DNA of 64,000 nucleotides from the NCBI GenBank assembly GCA_026008535.1, contig BRKX01000007.1, positions 59,943,001 to 60,007,000 on the forward strand, in the 5' to 3' direction. The stretch's first letter is position 1; every line of letters begins with the position of its first letter. The notes below the pieces were generated by a model. The model saw only the letters and a program-made list of their open reading frames with translations. It searched no databases and was not told the DNA's origin. Source of the stretch: Perilla frutescens (taxonomy: Eukaryota > Streptophyta > Magnoliopsida > Lamiales > Lamiaceae). Below, one piece after another: positions 11,950 through 23,852 of the stretch. Position numbers and translations under genes: made by a program.

Positions 11950-14062
11950 ATGGATAAAGGCAAGAATGAAGCAACCACTTCAAACCCTCCCATAGACGAC
12001 CCGAAGTCGCCTATTACACCAGAAGAGCTATCCCCCACATCTAGAACCAATTGGGACCCGAAGTATCAGTTTGATTCCATGGCTCAGTACTTCCTGCGCC
12101 AGAACCAATTGATGAAGGATGAATTCGGTAATCAAGTAGCCGAATTAGCTGAGCAAATCAAGAAAATCATAGCTCAGTCAGCTACAACACAAGCAATCCA
12201 GCAACCACAGCAGAGAGCCGTCCCGAGGCAGCCCGTTTTCCAAGAAAACCACCGCCAACAAGCATTCAAACCCGAGTTTGATGCTGCAGATGATTATGAA
12301 GCTGAGTTCATTCCACCAAGGCAAGATGATCATCGTGATCGTCCCAGACCACTTGTCAGACAAGCTGTTCGATATGAGAGGCCCAGATATGGAGATGGAG
12401 ACGGATTGCTCAACAACATCAAGACAAGCATTCCGGAATTTGAAGGCTTGCACGATCCAGACCTCTATCTGGATTGGGAGCGCAAAGTCGACAAGATCTT
12501 CACTTGATATGACTTTCTAGAGATCAAGAAGATCCAGTTAGCAGCGTTGGAGTTTAGAGGCTATGCAGCCTCGTGGTGGAAAATGCAGCAAGAAAGGCGA
12601 CGAAGAGAGATATATCCGCCTGTTGAAACATGGGAAGAGATGAAAGGCTTTCTGCGAGGCCGTTTCATACCAGTTCACTATGAAAGAGAGCTTGAGAAGA
12701 AGCTCAACCGGATCAAACAAGGCACCCGTTCAATTGAAGAGTATCATACGGAGTTGGAGACCGCCCTGAACCGTGTCGGAAAAAGAGAGTCCTTAAATGC
12801 TACCATCATCAGGTACCTTGAAGGCATGAATCCCAACATTGCATGTGAAGTAGAGCTCAGAGACTTCACGAGTGTAGATGACATGGTGCACTACGCATCC
12901 ATTGTGGAAAGACAACTCCGAGAAGGCTGACGTCGATCTCACCACACTGCAGCCCCTGTTCAACCCTCTTAGAACAAAGGTACGCCGTCCACATCATCTT
13001 CTACTCCTTCTACGGACTCCACTTGACCCCGAGGTCAATCCAGACCACCCGAGCGGCGTTTTGACCGCTCTACACCACCGCTAAGCCGTAGGACCGATCC
13101 TACGCCCCCAGCTCAAGCAAGGCCGAACATCACATGGCCAAATTAGCCCAATCCAGCACCAACTTCAGCCCCTAGTCGAGCCCGAGATGTTCAATGCCAT
13201 AAATGCCAAGGTTGGGGCCATTTTTAGAATCAGTGCCCAAACCGACGAGTTCTAATAATCACGGATCAGAATGAGCTCAAATCAGCCAGTGAAGATGACG
13301 AGCTAACCAAGGCCGATGCCATAGCTAAAGCAGACATCCATGATGAGCTTGAAGAAGAAGAGCCTGAGATTCGACATGTCAGTCTAGTTTCTATCCGCAG
13401 TCTGAACATAAATTGAGAAGTTGAGCAACAATCACAGCGAGTGAATATATTCTACACCAGAGTTGCTATTCAAGACAAGACTTTCACGTTGATCATAGAC
13501 AGTGAAAGTGTTATTAATGCAGTGAGCCAGTACGCGGTCGACAAGCTTGGATTTTCCACTGTGAAGCATCCAAATCCATACCATTTGCAATGGCTTACAG
13601 AAAGAGGCACAGTTCGCGTAACCGGTCAGGTACATGTATCCTTTTCCATTGGTTGTTATTCTGACACTGTATTATGTGATGTTATTCCTATGGATGCAGC
13701 ACATATACTTTTAGGAAGGCCATGGCAATTCGATAGACAAGTTGTACATGACGGGCTCGCGAACACCTATACAGTTAAGAAGGACGGCCGAACCACCATC
13801 CTAAAGCCGTTAACACCTAAAGCCGTTCAAGAGGAGTAAGAAATAATGCGAGCAAAGTTCAAAGAGAAGCGTGAGAAGACCGCCGCAGCCGCCGTTCGAG
13901 CCGCCGCCGTGGACAGCCCTCTCGCGGCCGTGAAGGCGCCACCACCGCCGTCTTCCCTTCCCACACCCATTGCAGCCCCTTTATCACCTCAATCCGACAC
14001 CAAGGATCATGGGAAAGGCGTCAATACAGCCCCTTTACAGCAAGAAAATAATCGGTCTTTGA
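11950..14062 (+). pseudogene. Family-G gag-protease polyprotein, broken by stops
   Basis: One continuous frame from ATG 11950 with premature stops at 12505, 12928, near 12964, 13024 and 13141, at 13225, near 13414 and at 13840. Gag capsid core (PEFEGLHDPDLYLDWE near 12436-12483; SWWKMQQERR at 12571), a CCHC zinc knuckle (13195-13236, with a stop inside it), then a retropepsin domain (13441-13820). The protease active site reads D-S-E at 13498-13506 where the family normally has D-S/T-G, so it is probably dead as well. After the protease an Ala/Pro-rich GC-rich stretch (13870-14000) leads to the inversion at 14063. No RT follows. Confidence 0.82.
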
Positions 14063-14365
14063 TTCGATCAACACTTGTAAGTAAGCTTGCAACTTCTTAG
14101 CTCTTGATCTTGTGATTGGTCCTCTAAATTGCAACTCCGGTTCTTCATCATCTTTGTTGTCCATGGCTTCATCATTCCCTCCATGCTGAAAAGAATTCAT
14201 CCTCGAATTTGGTTCATCATCTTGATCGAATTTATCTGCATCAAAGGGAGATAAATCAGCAACATTAAACGTTGAAGAACATTTATACTCACCAGGTAGA
14301 TCAATGCGGTATGCATTGTCATTGACACGGCTTAAGATGGTAAAAGGACCATCTCCTCTTGGTGA
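14063..14365 (-). pseudogene. Inverted piece: family-G pol C-terminus plus LTR start
   Basis: Read on the minus strand this gives the integrase C-terminal part (GDGPFTILSRVNDNAYRIDL near 14355-14295, then VADLSPFDADKF), a polypurine-type stretch near 14180 (CATGGAGGGAA) and the first about 110 bp of the family-G LTR with the PITRSRAKKLQAY frame. It therefore lies in reverse orientation to the gag-protease to its left and the LTR to its right. The junction at 14063 is abrupt, and 14366 resumes plus-strand LTR sequence equivalent to position 10147 of the left LTR. Confidence 0.8.
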
Positions 14366-15233
14366 TTTTATTTAATTATTTAGTGGTAATTTTCGGTCAT
14401 AATAGTCTTAGTTTTGACTAGGATTTTAGTTAAGGCAAGTTCTACAAGTTCTACCTTAAATAGAATTCTAGTCTAGGAAATTTCCTAGTCCAATTAGACT
14501 TGCTTTTGGATCAGATTTTTCGGCCCCTTTAGACTATAATTTTCGGCCATTAAGTAGTATAAATAGGGGCCATGTGTTATGTTATTACTTTAGACATTGT
14601 TGAATTAAATTGCTATTGCATTCAATTTGTGTCTCAAATCTATTCATCTTTTGAATACTTTTCACACGAAAATATTCATTCTTGGAGCTAGCAACTACAA
14701 GTCTTATTCAAGGGTATTGCTCAATTCACTTGAGAGATTGACCGGTATTCGCTATCGAGGAACAACTTGGAGATTTCAACCTTGAAGACGTTCGAGATAT
14801 AAGGAGGCTATCGGGTTGTGAATCACTACATCAACACCACTCGTCCAACACCACCCCGACGTCAATCCATTCCCCACCATCGACCATCCTTCACGGCAGC
14901 CCCTCCAAGTCCGAGTCCTACATCCGTTCGTTATATCCGTAAGTTCGTTCAAACACTATCATATCCTACCTTCTCCAAGCCATTCTTCACCAAGCCTCAC
15001 ACACGAATTCCTCTCTTATTTCAGTCCTCATATTCGTTCCTATTCAGCCTTATAATCCTTGGATTTGTGTTATTTAATTTGTGTCATAGTTCTAGGTATT
15101 TTCGTTGTCCTAGTTCGTCTATTTGTTATTTATCGAGTCGGATTGTTCCCTTCATTAGTTGACGTGTTTCAATTCATAGGAGTCTTCCGCTACATATTCT
15201 TTAGATTCGTCCTAGCATAGTTGGGTCGTATCA
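14366..15233 (+). repeat. Family-G copy 1, truncated 3' LTR
   Basis: Collinear with 10147-11015 and ends GTCGTATCA followed by the TGATA target duplication. The first about 375 bp of the LTR are missing, replaced by the inverted piece. Confidence 0.88.
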
Positions 15234-15238
15234 TGATA

Positions 15239-15910
15239 GCTTTGAACCGGTAGGCAGCCTGTGAGATTTGAGCCTCGAAAATTTGATTATTTTCTTTCTT
15301 GTGGGATTTTCTATGTAAATGTGTGAACTTCTTGAACTTGTCCCGTGTCTTATCGAATATACATTAGGATATAAGCTTAGAAAATGAAGTTAGGCCATGT
15401 TTGTGTAATCTTGTTTTCTTTCCCTTTTCTTTGACCCTATACCATTATAATCCCTAGTCAACCATCTTTGAGCCTTTTAGCCTTTTATTTGGTAGCCCCA
15501 TAAATATCTAAGTGGTGTTGAATATTAAGTTCTCTTTGCTTGGAAAATAAGTGAAAAAAAGAACAATTGAAGTGGATTGGATGTTTTGGTGGTTATAAGT
15601 GAAAATGAAGGATGTGGGATTGGAATTAAAAAAAATAAAAACAAAAAAAGAGAAAAAGAAAAAGGGTGAAAAAGAAAAAAAGTGGTTAATATGTGTTTAC
15701 ATGGAAAAGAATGAAAAAGATTGTGATTTTTGGGAGAGAAGGAAGAAAACAAGACAAAGTTTTGTCTTGTTTTAATTAGAATTGTATGGAGGAAGTAGAT
15801 GGAGAATTGATTAGTTGTGTTTAAACTAGATTGATTCAAAGAAGTCACTTAGCCTAAATTTCCCTACCTCAACCAAAAATCCCACATTACAACCAAGTAA
15901 AAGTCCTTTC
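15239..15910 (+). other. Athila 3' noncoding region (middle part)
   Basis: Host Athila sequence between the two nested elements; no gene. It includes an A/G-rich stretch (15625-15720) that opens a phenylalanine/serine-rich frame on the other strand, which is low complexity. The last five bases CTTTC (15906-15910) are the copia target duplication. Confidence 0.6.
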
Positions 15911-17334
15911 TGTTGGGGTTTTTTCGAATTGAACCACCGCAGGATCTATTTGGATGTTCATTAATCCTAATGTCATGTAGATCATAAATTCATGCATCTC
16001 ATATGTTTTAATTAACCGAGTTTAATTAACATGCAAATCCGGTTTAAACGATTCTATTAAAGCGGAAACATAGAATCGAAAAACGACTTACAAATCAAAC
16101 GACGGGTGGAGGACAAGATTAAAGGTCTAATCTTGTTGTTGTGTATGATGATGATCGGCGCCCACTGTGATATTCCACTCCTTGATCTTCTGTTGTATTC
16201 TCGGACTGAATCTAGTTTCAGGGTGGGCTGAAATCTACTAGATCGGTATGGAATCTGTGGAGATAAAGAGAACACAAGAGGAGCTGATTATTACTCTTAA
16301 AATTTCGTCCCCCACCTCCCTATTTATAGGGGAGGTGGTCGAAATTTCAGTGTCCCAACCCTACTGGGTTTGGGCCTCTATCCCTTTTTCTATCTCCAGT
16401 TCATTAAAGTCATATTGGGCTACAACAGGGATCTAGAAGAATATTAAATTGGCCTGCTAATTTATTTAATTTCCAATATCCAATAAACTTAGGATATTAT
16501 TAAATAAATTAAGTATTATTTTTATTCCACTAAAGAAATAATACTGACCTACCAATTTAATACATATTTCTGAATATGCTTTCTCCTTTAGTCCAGCCAT
16601 TCCCCGCGTTTAAGATATAATGCCCATTAATTAATTATGTAAGCTTCTGACAGCTATAATTAATTAATATCTTATCCTTGAGTAGTACCACACAAGCTTT
16701 ACTCATGCACGGAATAAATTCCACCTGCAGGGTTTCAGCATGAACTTGCATTTCCTCAAGGGGACACCATCAAACTGGCGCACCAGGACACGGTGCCCCT
16801 ACATATTGCACAACCCATCATAAGTGTAAATGTCACAACCCAAGATATCGAGATTATTGATTCTTATGAAAGAATCTCACCCTTTGATAAATCAAAGCTG
16901 CAAACACTACACGTATATGTCTGCCAACACATAGGGGTTAAGAACCCGAACTCTGTGGATTCTTATTCTCTCATTTAAGGTCAGAATAGAGAATAGAATC
17001 CTAAGTAGATCCTCCTCAATACACTTGACCATGTATTAGAATAATCAGTTAGTCAAGACAAACTAACTATCAGATTATTCTACGGCGTACCGATAGCAGG
17101 TTCAGTGCCATCTAAACCGTGAGCCTTTTAATACATTATAAGGAACCTGATGATATGATCTAACCATGTGTTTACCCACACCATATCATCTACAATGTAA
17201 GTATAGTGAACATGCATATAAATATAGCAATTTAAATGCAAACAGTGACTGCAATAATATTCATTCTATATCATCATAAAACCATTATTAATAATGTATA
17301 CAAAAGACAGGTCTTCTAGTATACAAAACCAACA
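15911..17334 (-). repeat. Copia 3' LTR
   Basis: 1424 bp, TGTTGGGG...AACCAACA. It differs from 23853-25276 at about nine single positions (for example near 15949, 15970 and 17068), with no indel seen. Confidence 0.95.
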
Positions 17335-17344
17335 ATCTCCCACT
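17335..17344 (-). other. Copia polypurine tract
   Basis: AGTGGGAGAT on the minus strand directly abutting the 3' LTR; the expected plus-strand DNA primer. Confidence 0.85.
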
Positions 17345-17409
17345 TATACTTGAAACATGTCTTTCAAATATAAAAGAAACTGGCTAACTCTCCAACTCTA
17401 ACTAAAATC

Positions 17410-20400
17410 TCAAACGGCAACCCCGGGTCTGTATCTCACTCCCATTTTCTCCACGTGACCGTAGAAGGTCTTAGCCGGAAGGCTCTTCGTGAATGGATCA
17501 GCTAAATTGTCCACCGATGCAATCTTGACCACTGCCACATCTCCTCTCTTAACGATTTCTCGTATAAGATGGTACTTTCTCTCTATGTGTTTACTTGCCT
17601 TATGGGCTCTGGGTTCCTTCGAATTTGCCACTGCACCCGAGTTATCACAATATACCGTGATACTCCTAGGCAAATCAGGAACCACACTCAAGTCCAACAA
17701 GAAGCTCTTGAGCCAGACGGCCTCTTTTGCAGCCTCAGAGGCAGCTACATATTCAGCCTCCATGGTGGAATCTGCAATGCATTTCTGCTTTATGCTCCTC
17801 CATGCAATGGCTCCGCCTCCCAAGGTAAACACATAGCCTGAGGTAGATTTACTCTGATCTTTATCGGATTGAAAATCTGAGTCCGTGTAACCCAAAGGCA
17901 CTAGACTATCAGAGCGGTACACCAACATATAATCTCGAGTCCTTTTTAGGTACTTGAGTATATTCTTAACCGCAGTCCAGTGACCTTGTCCAGGGTTAGA
18001 CTGATATCTGCTTACCATGCCGACTGCATAGCATATATCAGGTCTAGTGCATAGCATAGCATACATAAGGCTTCCCACAGCCGAAGCATATGGAACGCCC
18101 TTCATCTCATCTATCTCAGCCTGTGTGTGGGGACACATATTCTTGGATAGATAAATTCCATGCCTGAAAGGTATAAAACCTTTCTTGGAATCCTGCATGT
18201 TAAACCTAGCTAGCACTGTGTCGATATATGTCGCCTGAGATAAGCACAACATCCTTTTCTGGCGATCTCGAATTATCTTGATGCCAAGGACGTGTCCGGC
18301 TTCTCCCAGATCTTTCATATCGAACTGCTTGGACAACCACACCCTTATGTTAGATAATACTTTCTTACTGTTTCCAATAAGTAAGATATCATCAACATAT
18401 AGCACGAGGAAAGCCACCACGTTTCCGTCACTCTTCTTGTACACACAGCTCTCATCCGGACATTGCACGAATCCATATGACTGGATAACCTCGTCAAACC
18501 GGATGTTCCAGGACCTTGACGCCTGCTTAAGTCCATAAATGGATCTCTTAAGCTTGCACACTAAGTGTTTTTGGCCTTTAGCAATGAAACCCTCTGGTTG
18601 CTTCATGTGGATGTTTTCCTCAAGACTTCCATTCAGGAAAGCTGTCTTGACATCCATCTGCCAAATCTCATAATCCAAATGAGCGGCAATAGACAAGAGA
18701 ATCCGGATTGACTTAAGCATGGCTACCGGTGAAAAGGTTTCCTCATAATCGATCCCTTCTTTCTGAGTATACCCTTTCGCCACCAATCTTGCCTTGAAGG
18801 TTTCAACCTTCCCGTCAGCTCCTCTCTTGCGTTTGTAAACCCACTTACACCCAATGGGTTTTACCCCATCCTGTGGTTCTACAAGCTCCCAGACTTGATT
18901 GTGATCCATAGATCCAATCTCAGACTCCATTGCAATTTTCCAAGAGTCTGCATCTTTGTCTTGGATTGCTTCGTCGTAGGTCCTGGGATCCAATTCATTT
19001 AGTCCTTCAGGGAAATTCGAAGATTCACCTAAACCAATGAATCTGTCAGGTTGGCGTACAACCCTCCCACTGCGACGAGGCAGTTCCTGTACTTCTGTGA
19101 CACGTTGTGCAGTAATTTGTGGTTCCTCTTCTTGTACTGTTGGTGTCAGATTCGAATTTTCCCCTCGTAGTTCCTCGAGTACTAACTCACTTCTTGGCTT
19201 GTGATTTATTACATAGTCTTCCTCTAAGAATCGAGCATTGGTACTCACAATGATCTTCTGATCCTTAGGACTATAAAATAAACCACCTTTCGTTCCTTTG
19301 GGATATCCAACAAACAGTCTAACATCCGTACGTGGTGCCAACTTATCAGCTTCCTTATCCAGCACATGTGCTGGACTACTCCAAATCCGAAAATGTCCAA
19401 GACTGGGCTTTCGTCCAGTCCAAAGTTCTGTGGGCGTAGATGGGACTGATTTTGATGGAACCACATTCAGAATATAGGCTGTCGTTTCCAGGGCATATCC
19501 CCAGAATGAAATAGGCAGATCTGAATAGCTCATCATCGATCTAACCATCTCTAACAATGTTCTGTTCCTTCTCTCCGCCACGCCGTTCTGCTGTGGTGTT
19601 CCCGGCGCAGTCAACTGGGATGTAATCCCATTCTCTCCTAAGTAGTCCCTAAATTCATTCGAGAGGTACTCACCACCACGATCAGATCGTAGTGATTTGA
19701 TACTTTTACCTGTACGTTTTTCCACTTCCGCTCTGAATTCTTTGAAAGTCTCAAAGTGTTCTGACTTGCGGCGTAACAGGTATATGTATCCATACCTTGA
19801 GTAATCATCAATGAACATGATAAAATACTCGTACCCTCCTCGAGCCTGAACTGACATAGGGCCACATAAGTCAGAGTGAATCAAATCTAGTACCTCTTCA
19901 GATCTATTACCTTTATCCTTAAAGGGTCGCTTGGTCATTTTACCTTCCAAACAGGATTCACACAAAGGGAACGATTCTAGGACCAATGAAGACAATGGCC
20001 CATCGTTTACTAGTCTTTGTATCCGTTTAAGGTTAATATGTCCGAGCCTAAGATGCCAAAGATAGGTTTGATTCATTTCGGAAGGTTCTTTTCGTTTGTT
20101 AGGGTTTGTGACCGATGTATTCAGTAAATGCATTTGCGTAGTGTTTTGCATAGGATTAAGTAAATAAAGATGTCCATCCAATGTGCCAGAACAGATAGAA
20201 CGTTTATCACTAAAGATAACAACCTTGTTATCAAAAGAAACAGAATATCCATCTATAAAAAGTTTAGAAACTGAAATCAAGTTTCGCCTAAAACCAGGCA
20301 CATAAAGACAATCCTTTAAAACTAATATCCTATCACTACTAAAAGATAAGGTTACGTCTCCCACTGCAACTGCCGCCACTTTCGTAGCATTGCCCATGTA

Positions 20401-21363
20401 GACTGAAATCTCTCCATCACTCAGCTGTCTTTTTGCCAGGAACCCCTGTAAAGACATGCAAACATGATCAGTAGCTCCAGTATCTACTACCCATGACTGA
20501 GTAGAACAAGTAGCTAAACATGTTTCAACGACGAGAGATTGAGACGTACCCTTTTTCTTCTTCTTGTTAGGACAATCTGCCTTCCAGTGACCTGGCTGGC
20601 CGCACTTGAAACACTTTGTCTTTGACTTAAATTCCTCGGGAGGAATCTTAGTCTTAGACTTCTTCACCTTAGGCGTCCCCTCTGCAGCATTCTTGGGTAC
20701 GTTCTTCTTCTTCCTTTTAGTATCGGAAGAAGACGCCCTATTTTCAGCTAGGTGTGCCTCCGGATTTCCTTTTTGAAGTAACTCAGCCGCCTGAAGATCC
20801 ATGAGCAGTTCAGTCAGGCCGACATCCCTTTTAATCATGTTAAAGTTCAGCCTGAACTGCTCAAACCTCAAGGACATGCTATGAAGAACAATGTCGATTT
20901 GAGAATCGCCATCCAGCTCTCCACCCAAGGTCTCGATCTCAGCCAGATACCCCATCATCGTGAGAACGTGATCCCTAACAGGTGTGGAGTCAGACATTCT
21001 CGCATCCATTAGTTTCTTCATTGCCAAATGGCGTGCCGAGCGGTTCTGATGACCGAAGAGCTGCCTAAGGTTGTACATGATATCATAAGCGGTTTTCATA
21101 GGTTCATGCTGATGTTGCAACACATTCGACATAGATGCCAGAATGTAACAGCGCGCCATCTCATTGGACCTAACCCACTTATCATATGCAACCTTTTGGG
21201 CTTCGTCAGAACCCTCATCTGGCTTCTGAGGACATACTTCTTCAAGTACGAACTTGTGTCCTTCCGCAGTGAGAACAAGATTAAGGTTTCGAATCCAATC
21301 ATTGTAATTTTCACCGATTAACTTGTTTTCTTTGAGAATAGTGGACAGGTTGGAGAGTGCCAT
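17410..21363 (-). CDS. Copia gag-pol polyprotein, intact
   Basis: Single frame ending at 17410. The likely start is the ATG at 21363 (MALSNLSTILKEN); an in-frame ATG ten codons upstream (21393) gives 1327 residues, and the numbers here use that longer form. Gag 11-250 with a CCHC knuckle C261-C264-H269-C274; protease WVVDTG at 301-306; pre-integrase HHCC zinc site H447, H452, C478, C481; integrase D508, D571, E607 with the usual 35-residue spacing; RT with the first Asp at D914 and YVDD at 999-1002; RNase H with D1171, E1214 and D1250. All catalytic residues are present, with no stop or frameshift. Gag forms particles, protease processes, RT/RNase H copies the RNA and integrase inserts the DNA. 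Gag and pol share one frame, as in most plant copia elements. Confidence 0.96.
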   Translation of the reverse strand: MALSNLSTILKENKLIGENYNDWIRNLNLVLTAEGHKFVLEEVCPQKPDEGSDEAQKVAYDKWVRSNEMARCYILASMSNVLQHQHEPMKTAYDIMYNLRQLFGHQNRSARHLAMKKLMDARMSDSTPVRDHVLTMMGYLAEIETLGGELDGDSQIDIVLHSMSLRFEQFRLNFNMIKRDVGLTELLMDLQAAELLQKGNPEAHLAENRASSSDTKRKKKNVPKNAAEGTPKVKKSKTKIPPEEFKSKTKCFKCGQPGHWKADCPNKKKKKGTSQSLVVETCLATCSTQSWVVDTGATDHVCMSLQGFLAKRQLSDGEISVYMGNATKVAAVAVGDVTLSFSSDRILVLKDCLYVPGFRRNLISVSKLFIDGYSVSFDNKVVIFSDKRSICSGTLDGHLYLLNPMQNTTQMHLLNTSVTNPNKRKEPSEMNQTYLWHLRLGHINLKRIQRLVNDGPLSSLVLESFPLCESCLEGKMTKRPFKDKGNRSEEVLDLIHSDLCGPMSVQARGGYEYFIMFIDDYSRYGYIYLLRRKSEHFETFKEFRAEVEKRTGKSIKSLRSDRGGEYLSNEFRDYLGENGITSQLTAPGTPQQNGVAERRNRTLLEMVRSMMSYSDLPISFWGYALETTAYILNVVPSKSVPSTPTELWTGRKPSLGHFRIWSSPAHVLDKEADKLAPRTDVRLFVGYPKGTKGGLFYSPKDQKIIVSTNARFLEEDYVINHKPRSELVLEELRGENSNLTPTVQEEEPQITAQRVTEVQELPRRSGRVVRQPDRFIGLGESSNFPEGLNELDPRTYDEAIQDKDADSWKIAMESEIGSMDHNQVWELVEPQDGVKPIGCKWVYKRKRGADGKVETFKARLVAKGYTQKEGIDYEETFSPVAMLKSIRILLSIAAHLDYEIWQMDVKTAFLNGSLEENIHMKQPEGFIAKGQKHLVCKLKRSIYGLKQASRSWNIRFDEVIQSYGFVQCPDESCVYKKSDGNVVAFLVLYVDDILLIGNSKKVLSNIRVWLSKQFDMKDLGEAGHVLGIKIIRDRQKRMLCLSQATYIDTVLARFNMQDSKKGFIPFRHGIYLSKNMCPHTQAEIDEMKGVPYASAVGSLMYAMLCTRPDICYAVGMVSRYQSNPGQGHWTAVKNILKYLKRTRDYMLVYRSDSLVPLGYTDSDFQSDKDQSKSTSGYVFTLGGGAIAWRSIKQKCIADSTMEAEYVAASEAAKEAVWLKSFLLDLSVVPDLPRSITVYCDNSGAVANSKEPRAHKASKHIERKYHLIREIVKRGDVAVVKIASVDNLADPFTKSLPAKTFYGHVEKMGVRYRPGVAV

Positions 21364-23838
21364 GATGATATAGAATAACTGAAAAGTAAACATGCAGTAC
21401 AGTCACAAACTTTAGGATACTCACATATAATCGTATACCTCAAAAAAAATTATATGTAATCCACCGACATTTTAAAAATGTTTCTTATAAGCCACGTTAG
21501 TGTGGACGTTTATAAAATTCATCTTTAAACAAGTAAAACCACCTTTAATTTACCTCCAGTCAAATTTCCTTATGACAAGTAAATTAATAGTCGGAAATAA
21601 CCACGGTCGTGTAACCTTCCAATTAATAAGCCACGTTAGTGTGGACGTTTATTAATAAATTACACCTAAGTGTGAACACCATCATCTTAGCACCAAGTCC
21701 ACTATTTCGAACTCCCTGCTCCAGTTGGAGGAGTCAGTTTGTTCTAGTAGTGTTCTACAGCTATCTTGATAAAGAAGTTTAATTTCTAGAGATAACAGTG
21801 ATATGACACATCCGTTATGGAGGAAGACCTATTGTCAACTCGCATGTCAATCACATCTCAATTAAACCAGATTAATGGAGACCGTTTGAGATTTCTACAT
21901 ACTTTGGTATGAATCTCTCCCACTTAGTTGTTTAAGATTGAGGTTTCATTTTATCCCATTGTAAAACATGCAAACATCACATAAAAGGATAAAACACCAT
22001 TGCATGCTTCAAACAACATAATAAGCAATAATAATAAAAACCAACTATCATGGCTTATATCTCATGTTGCTGAATGAGATAAAACTGGAAAGTCAGCTCT
22101 GAAAACTCGGGCATGGCCGCCGCCCTTATCACTGCGCCTCGCCGAAAACCTAGCTCCAATTAGGATTTCGGGACGTGAATCAGTGATACTTCCTTTCTTG
22201 AGCTGTACTACTCTCCTTCTTTGAGTTGATCTTCAAACTTTATTCAATATAGTATTTCTATTCCTTAGAGGAAAAAACTAATATATCTAGAATAAAATTA
22301 CAACTCAAAAACTTGGTCTAACAGTTTTATTTCTATTACATTAAAACAATATAAAATAAAACCTAGACCTAATCCATGGATTTTCTCATGGATTAAAATC
22401 ACGTAGCCAAACCGGCATACGGCCCATCATACATCCAACATAAATTAAAACATACATCACATAATTAAGGAGCCATGATAGTCGGTAACCCTGCAAACAA
22501 GTCAGTCTACAAATCCAACAATCACAATTACATGATTAACATAAAATAACATATGATATCCAAACATGACATATTAAATAATATTCGAATTTTATAATTA
22601 ATTAAATTAATTAATTCGATATTATCCACAAGATAAAAATTGGAAATTAAAATAATTATCCACCAATTTAAATCTTGTTAAATTTCGAAAATATATCTTA
22701 AAATAAATCTGGAAATTATTTATAATTATCCACCAAATTTATTTAATATTTTCTAACCACCCTAATTAAATAATAATTGGATATATTGATATAAATCAAA
22801 AATCTAATCCAAATATTATCCATAAGAATCTAAATCTTCAAGAATAAGGTTTGGAGATTTGATTCCAATCCAAAATCTTCCAAAACTTATCCAAATTTAA
22901 AATCTTATCACAATTGGATTTTGATAATTATTTGTATATATCCAAAATCACCTTATCCAATATTTAATCAATAGATTTCAAAAATATCACAAATAATAAA
23001 TCTGAAAATTTGATCCACTTCAAATTCTTCCAAATTTAAAATTCTATTTTCAAATCTATCTAGATTAAAATTAGGCAAATTAAGATATACATCAAATAAT
23101 ATCAAATCTTAACCCAATCTTCCAAATTTTCGATCCACCCTAATAAATAAATCTGAAAATTTGATTTTCATCAAAATCTATTCCAAATTAATTTATTAAA
23201 ATCGAAAATTAACCTATATTTCATATTTGGAAATTTTGACATTAATCAAAAAACTTATTCCAAATAATATAGTGTAGGTTTCGAAAATTACAAGAAAAAT
23301 AAATCTGGAAATTTTGATCTACTTCAAAAATTACCAAATTTAAAATTCTAATTTCAAACCTATCTAGATTAGAATTAGGCAATCTTTGATATACATCAAA
23401 AATCACCAAATCCCATTCTAATCATCTTAGAATTTTCGAACCATACTATCAAATAAATCTGGAATTTTAATTTTCATTAAAATCTTCTCCAAATTATTTT
23501 AATAGTACCGAAAATTCAATATATAAAATTAGGGAACTTAAAACATCAAATTTCGAAAAATTTGATTCCAAATTTTCGATCACCATCATAAAACAAATCT
23601 GGAAATTTGAAGAACATCAAGTGTCATCCAAATTTAATTTTATGACTATCGAAAATTCCACAAAACCTCAAAACTAGAATTTTCGAACTACATCAAAAAT
23701 TCATCCAAGTTTTGAACATACCATTCGAAAATTACAAACATATAAATCTGAAAATTTAAGTAACATAAATATTTCATCAAATTTATACACATTTTTCGAA
23801 TTAATCCTAGGATTAAATCTAGAACAGTGCCAAAACCC
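21364..23838 (-). other. Long copia 5' leader
   Basis: About 2.5 kb between primer site and gag, with no conserved frame. The part near gag has a direct repeat (ATAAGCCACGTTAGTGTGGA at about 21487 and again at about 21627). The distal part (22560-23840) is extremely AT-rich and contains a roughly 300-bp tandem repeat. Such a long leader suggests cis signals or a lost spacer gene. Confidence 0.7.
22990..23590 (-). repeat. About 300-bp tandem repeat in copia leader
   Basis: Two diverged units are visible by matching words: AAATTTAAAATTCTA...CTATCTAGATTA...TTAGGCAA...GATATACATCAAA at about 22998-23110 recurs at about 23299-23412, and the following stretch (about 23110-23213) recurs at about 23414-23520. 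Shorter shared words (AAATCTGGAAAT, TTTTCGA) extend the pattern on both sides. Confidence 0.65.
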
Positions 23839-23850
23839 GCTCTGATACCA
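23839..23850 (-). other. Copia primer-binding site (tRNA-iMet)
   Basis: TGGTATCAGAGC on the minus strand, two bases from the end of the 5' LTR; an exact match to the plant initiator-Met primer site. Confidence 0.95.
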
Positions 23851-23852
23851 GT

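Larger units (their letters stand above)
9772..15233 (+). mobile_element. Family-G Ty3/gypsy element, copy 1 (rearranged, lacks RT/IN)
   Basis: Target duplication TGATA at 9767-9771 and 15234-15238. The left LTR (9772-11015) is full length; the right LTR (14366-15233) lacks its first third. Between them are a primer site, a repetitive leader, gag and protease in one frame with many stops, then a 303-bp inverted piece holding the end of pol and the start of an LTR. RT, RNase H and the integrase core are absent. The shared LTR part differs by about 2-3% by eye. The gag and protease type point to a chromovirus-like lineage; I cannot name the clade. Confidence 0.88.

Noticed and set aside
15525..15848. 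107-codon minus-strand frame rich in Phe/Ser/Leu
   Set aside because: Low-complexity translation of an A/G-rich tract in the Athila 3' noncoding region.
16057..16436. Short frames repeated identically near 24000-24380
   Set aside because: They are duplicated only because they lie in the two copia LTRs; they overlap the TATA region and have no protein similarity.
17489..21321. Plus-strand frames opposite the copia polyprotein
   Set aside because: Antisense shadows of a well-supported gene.
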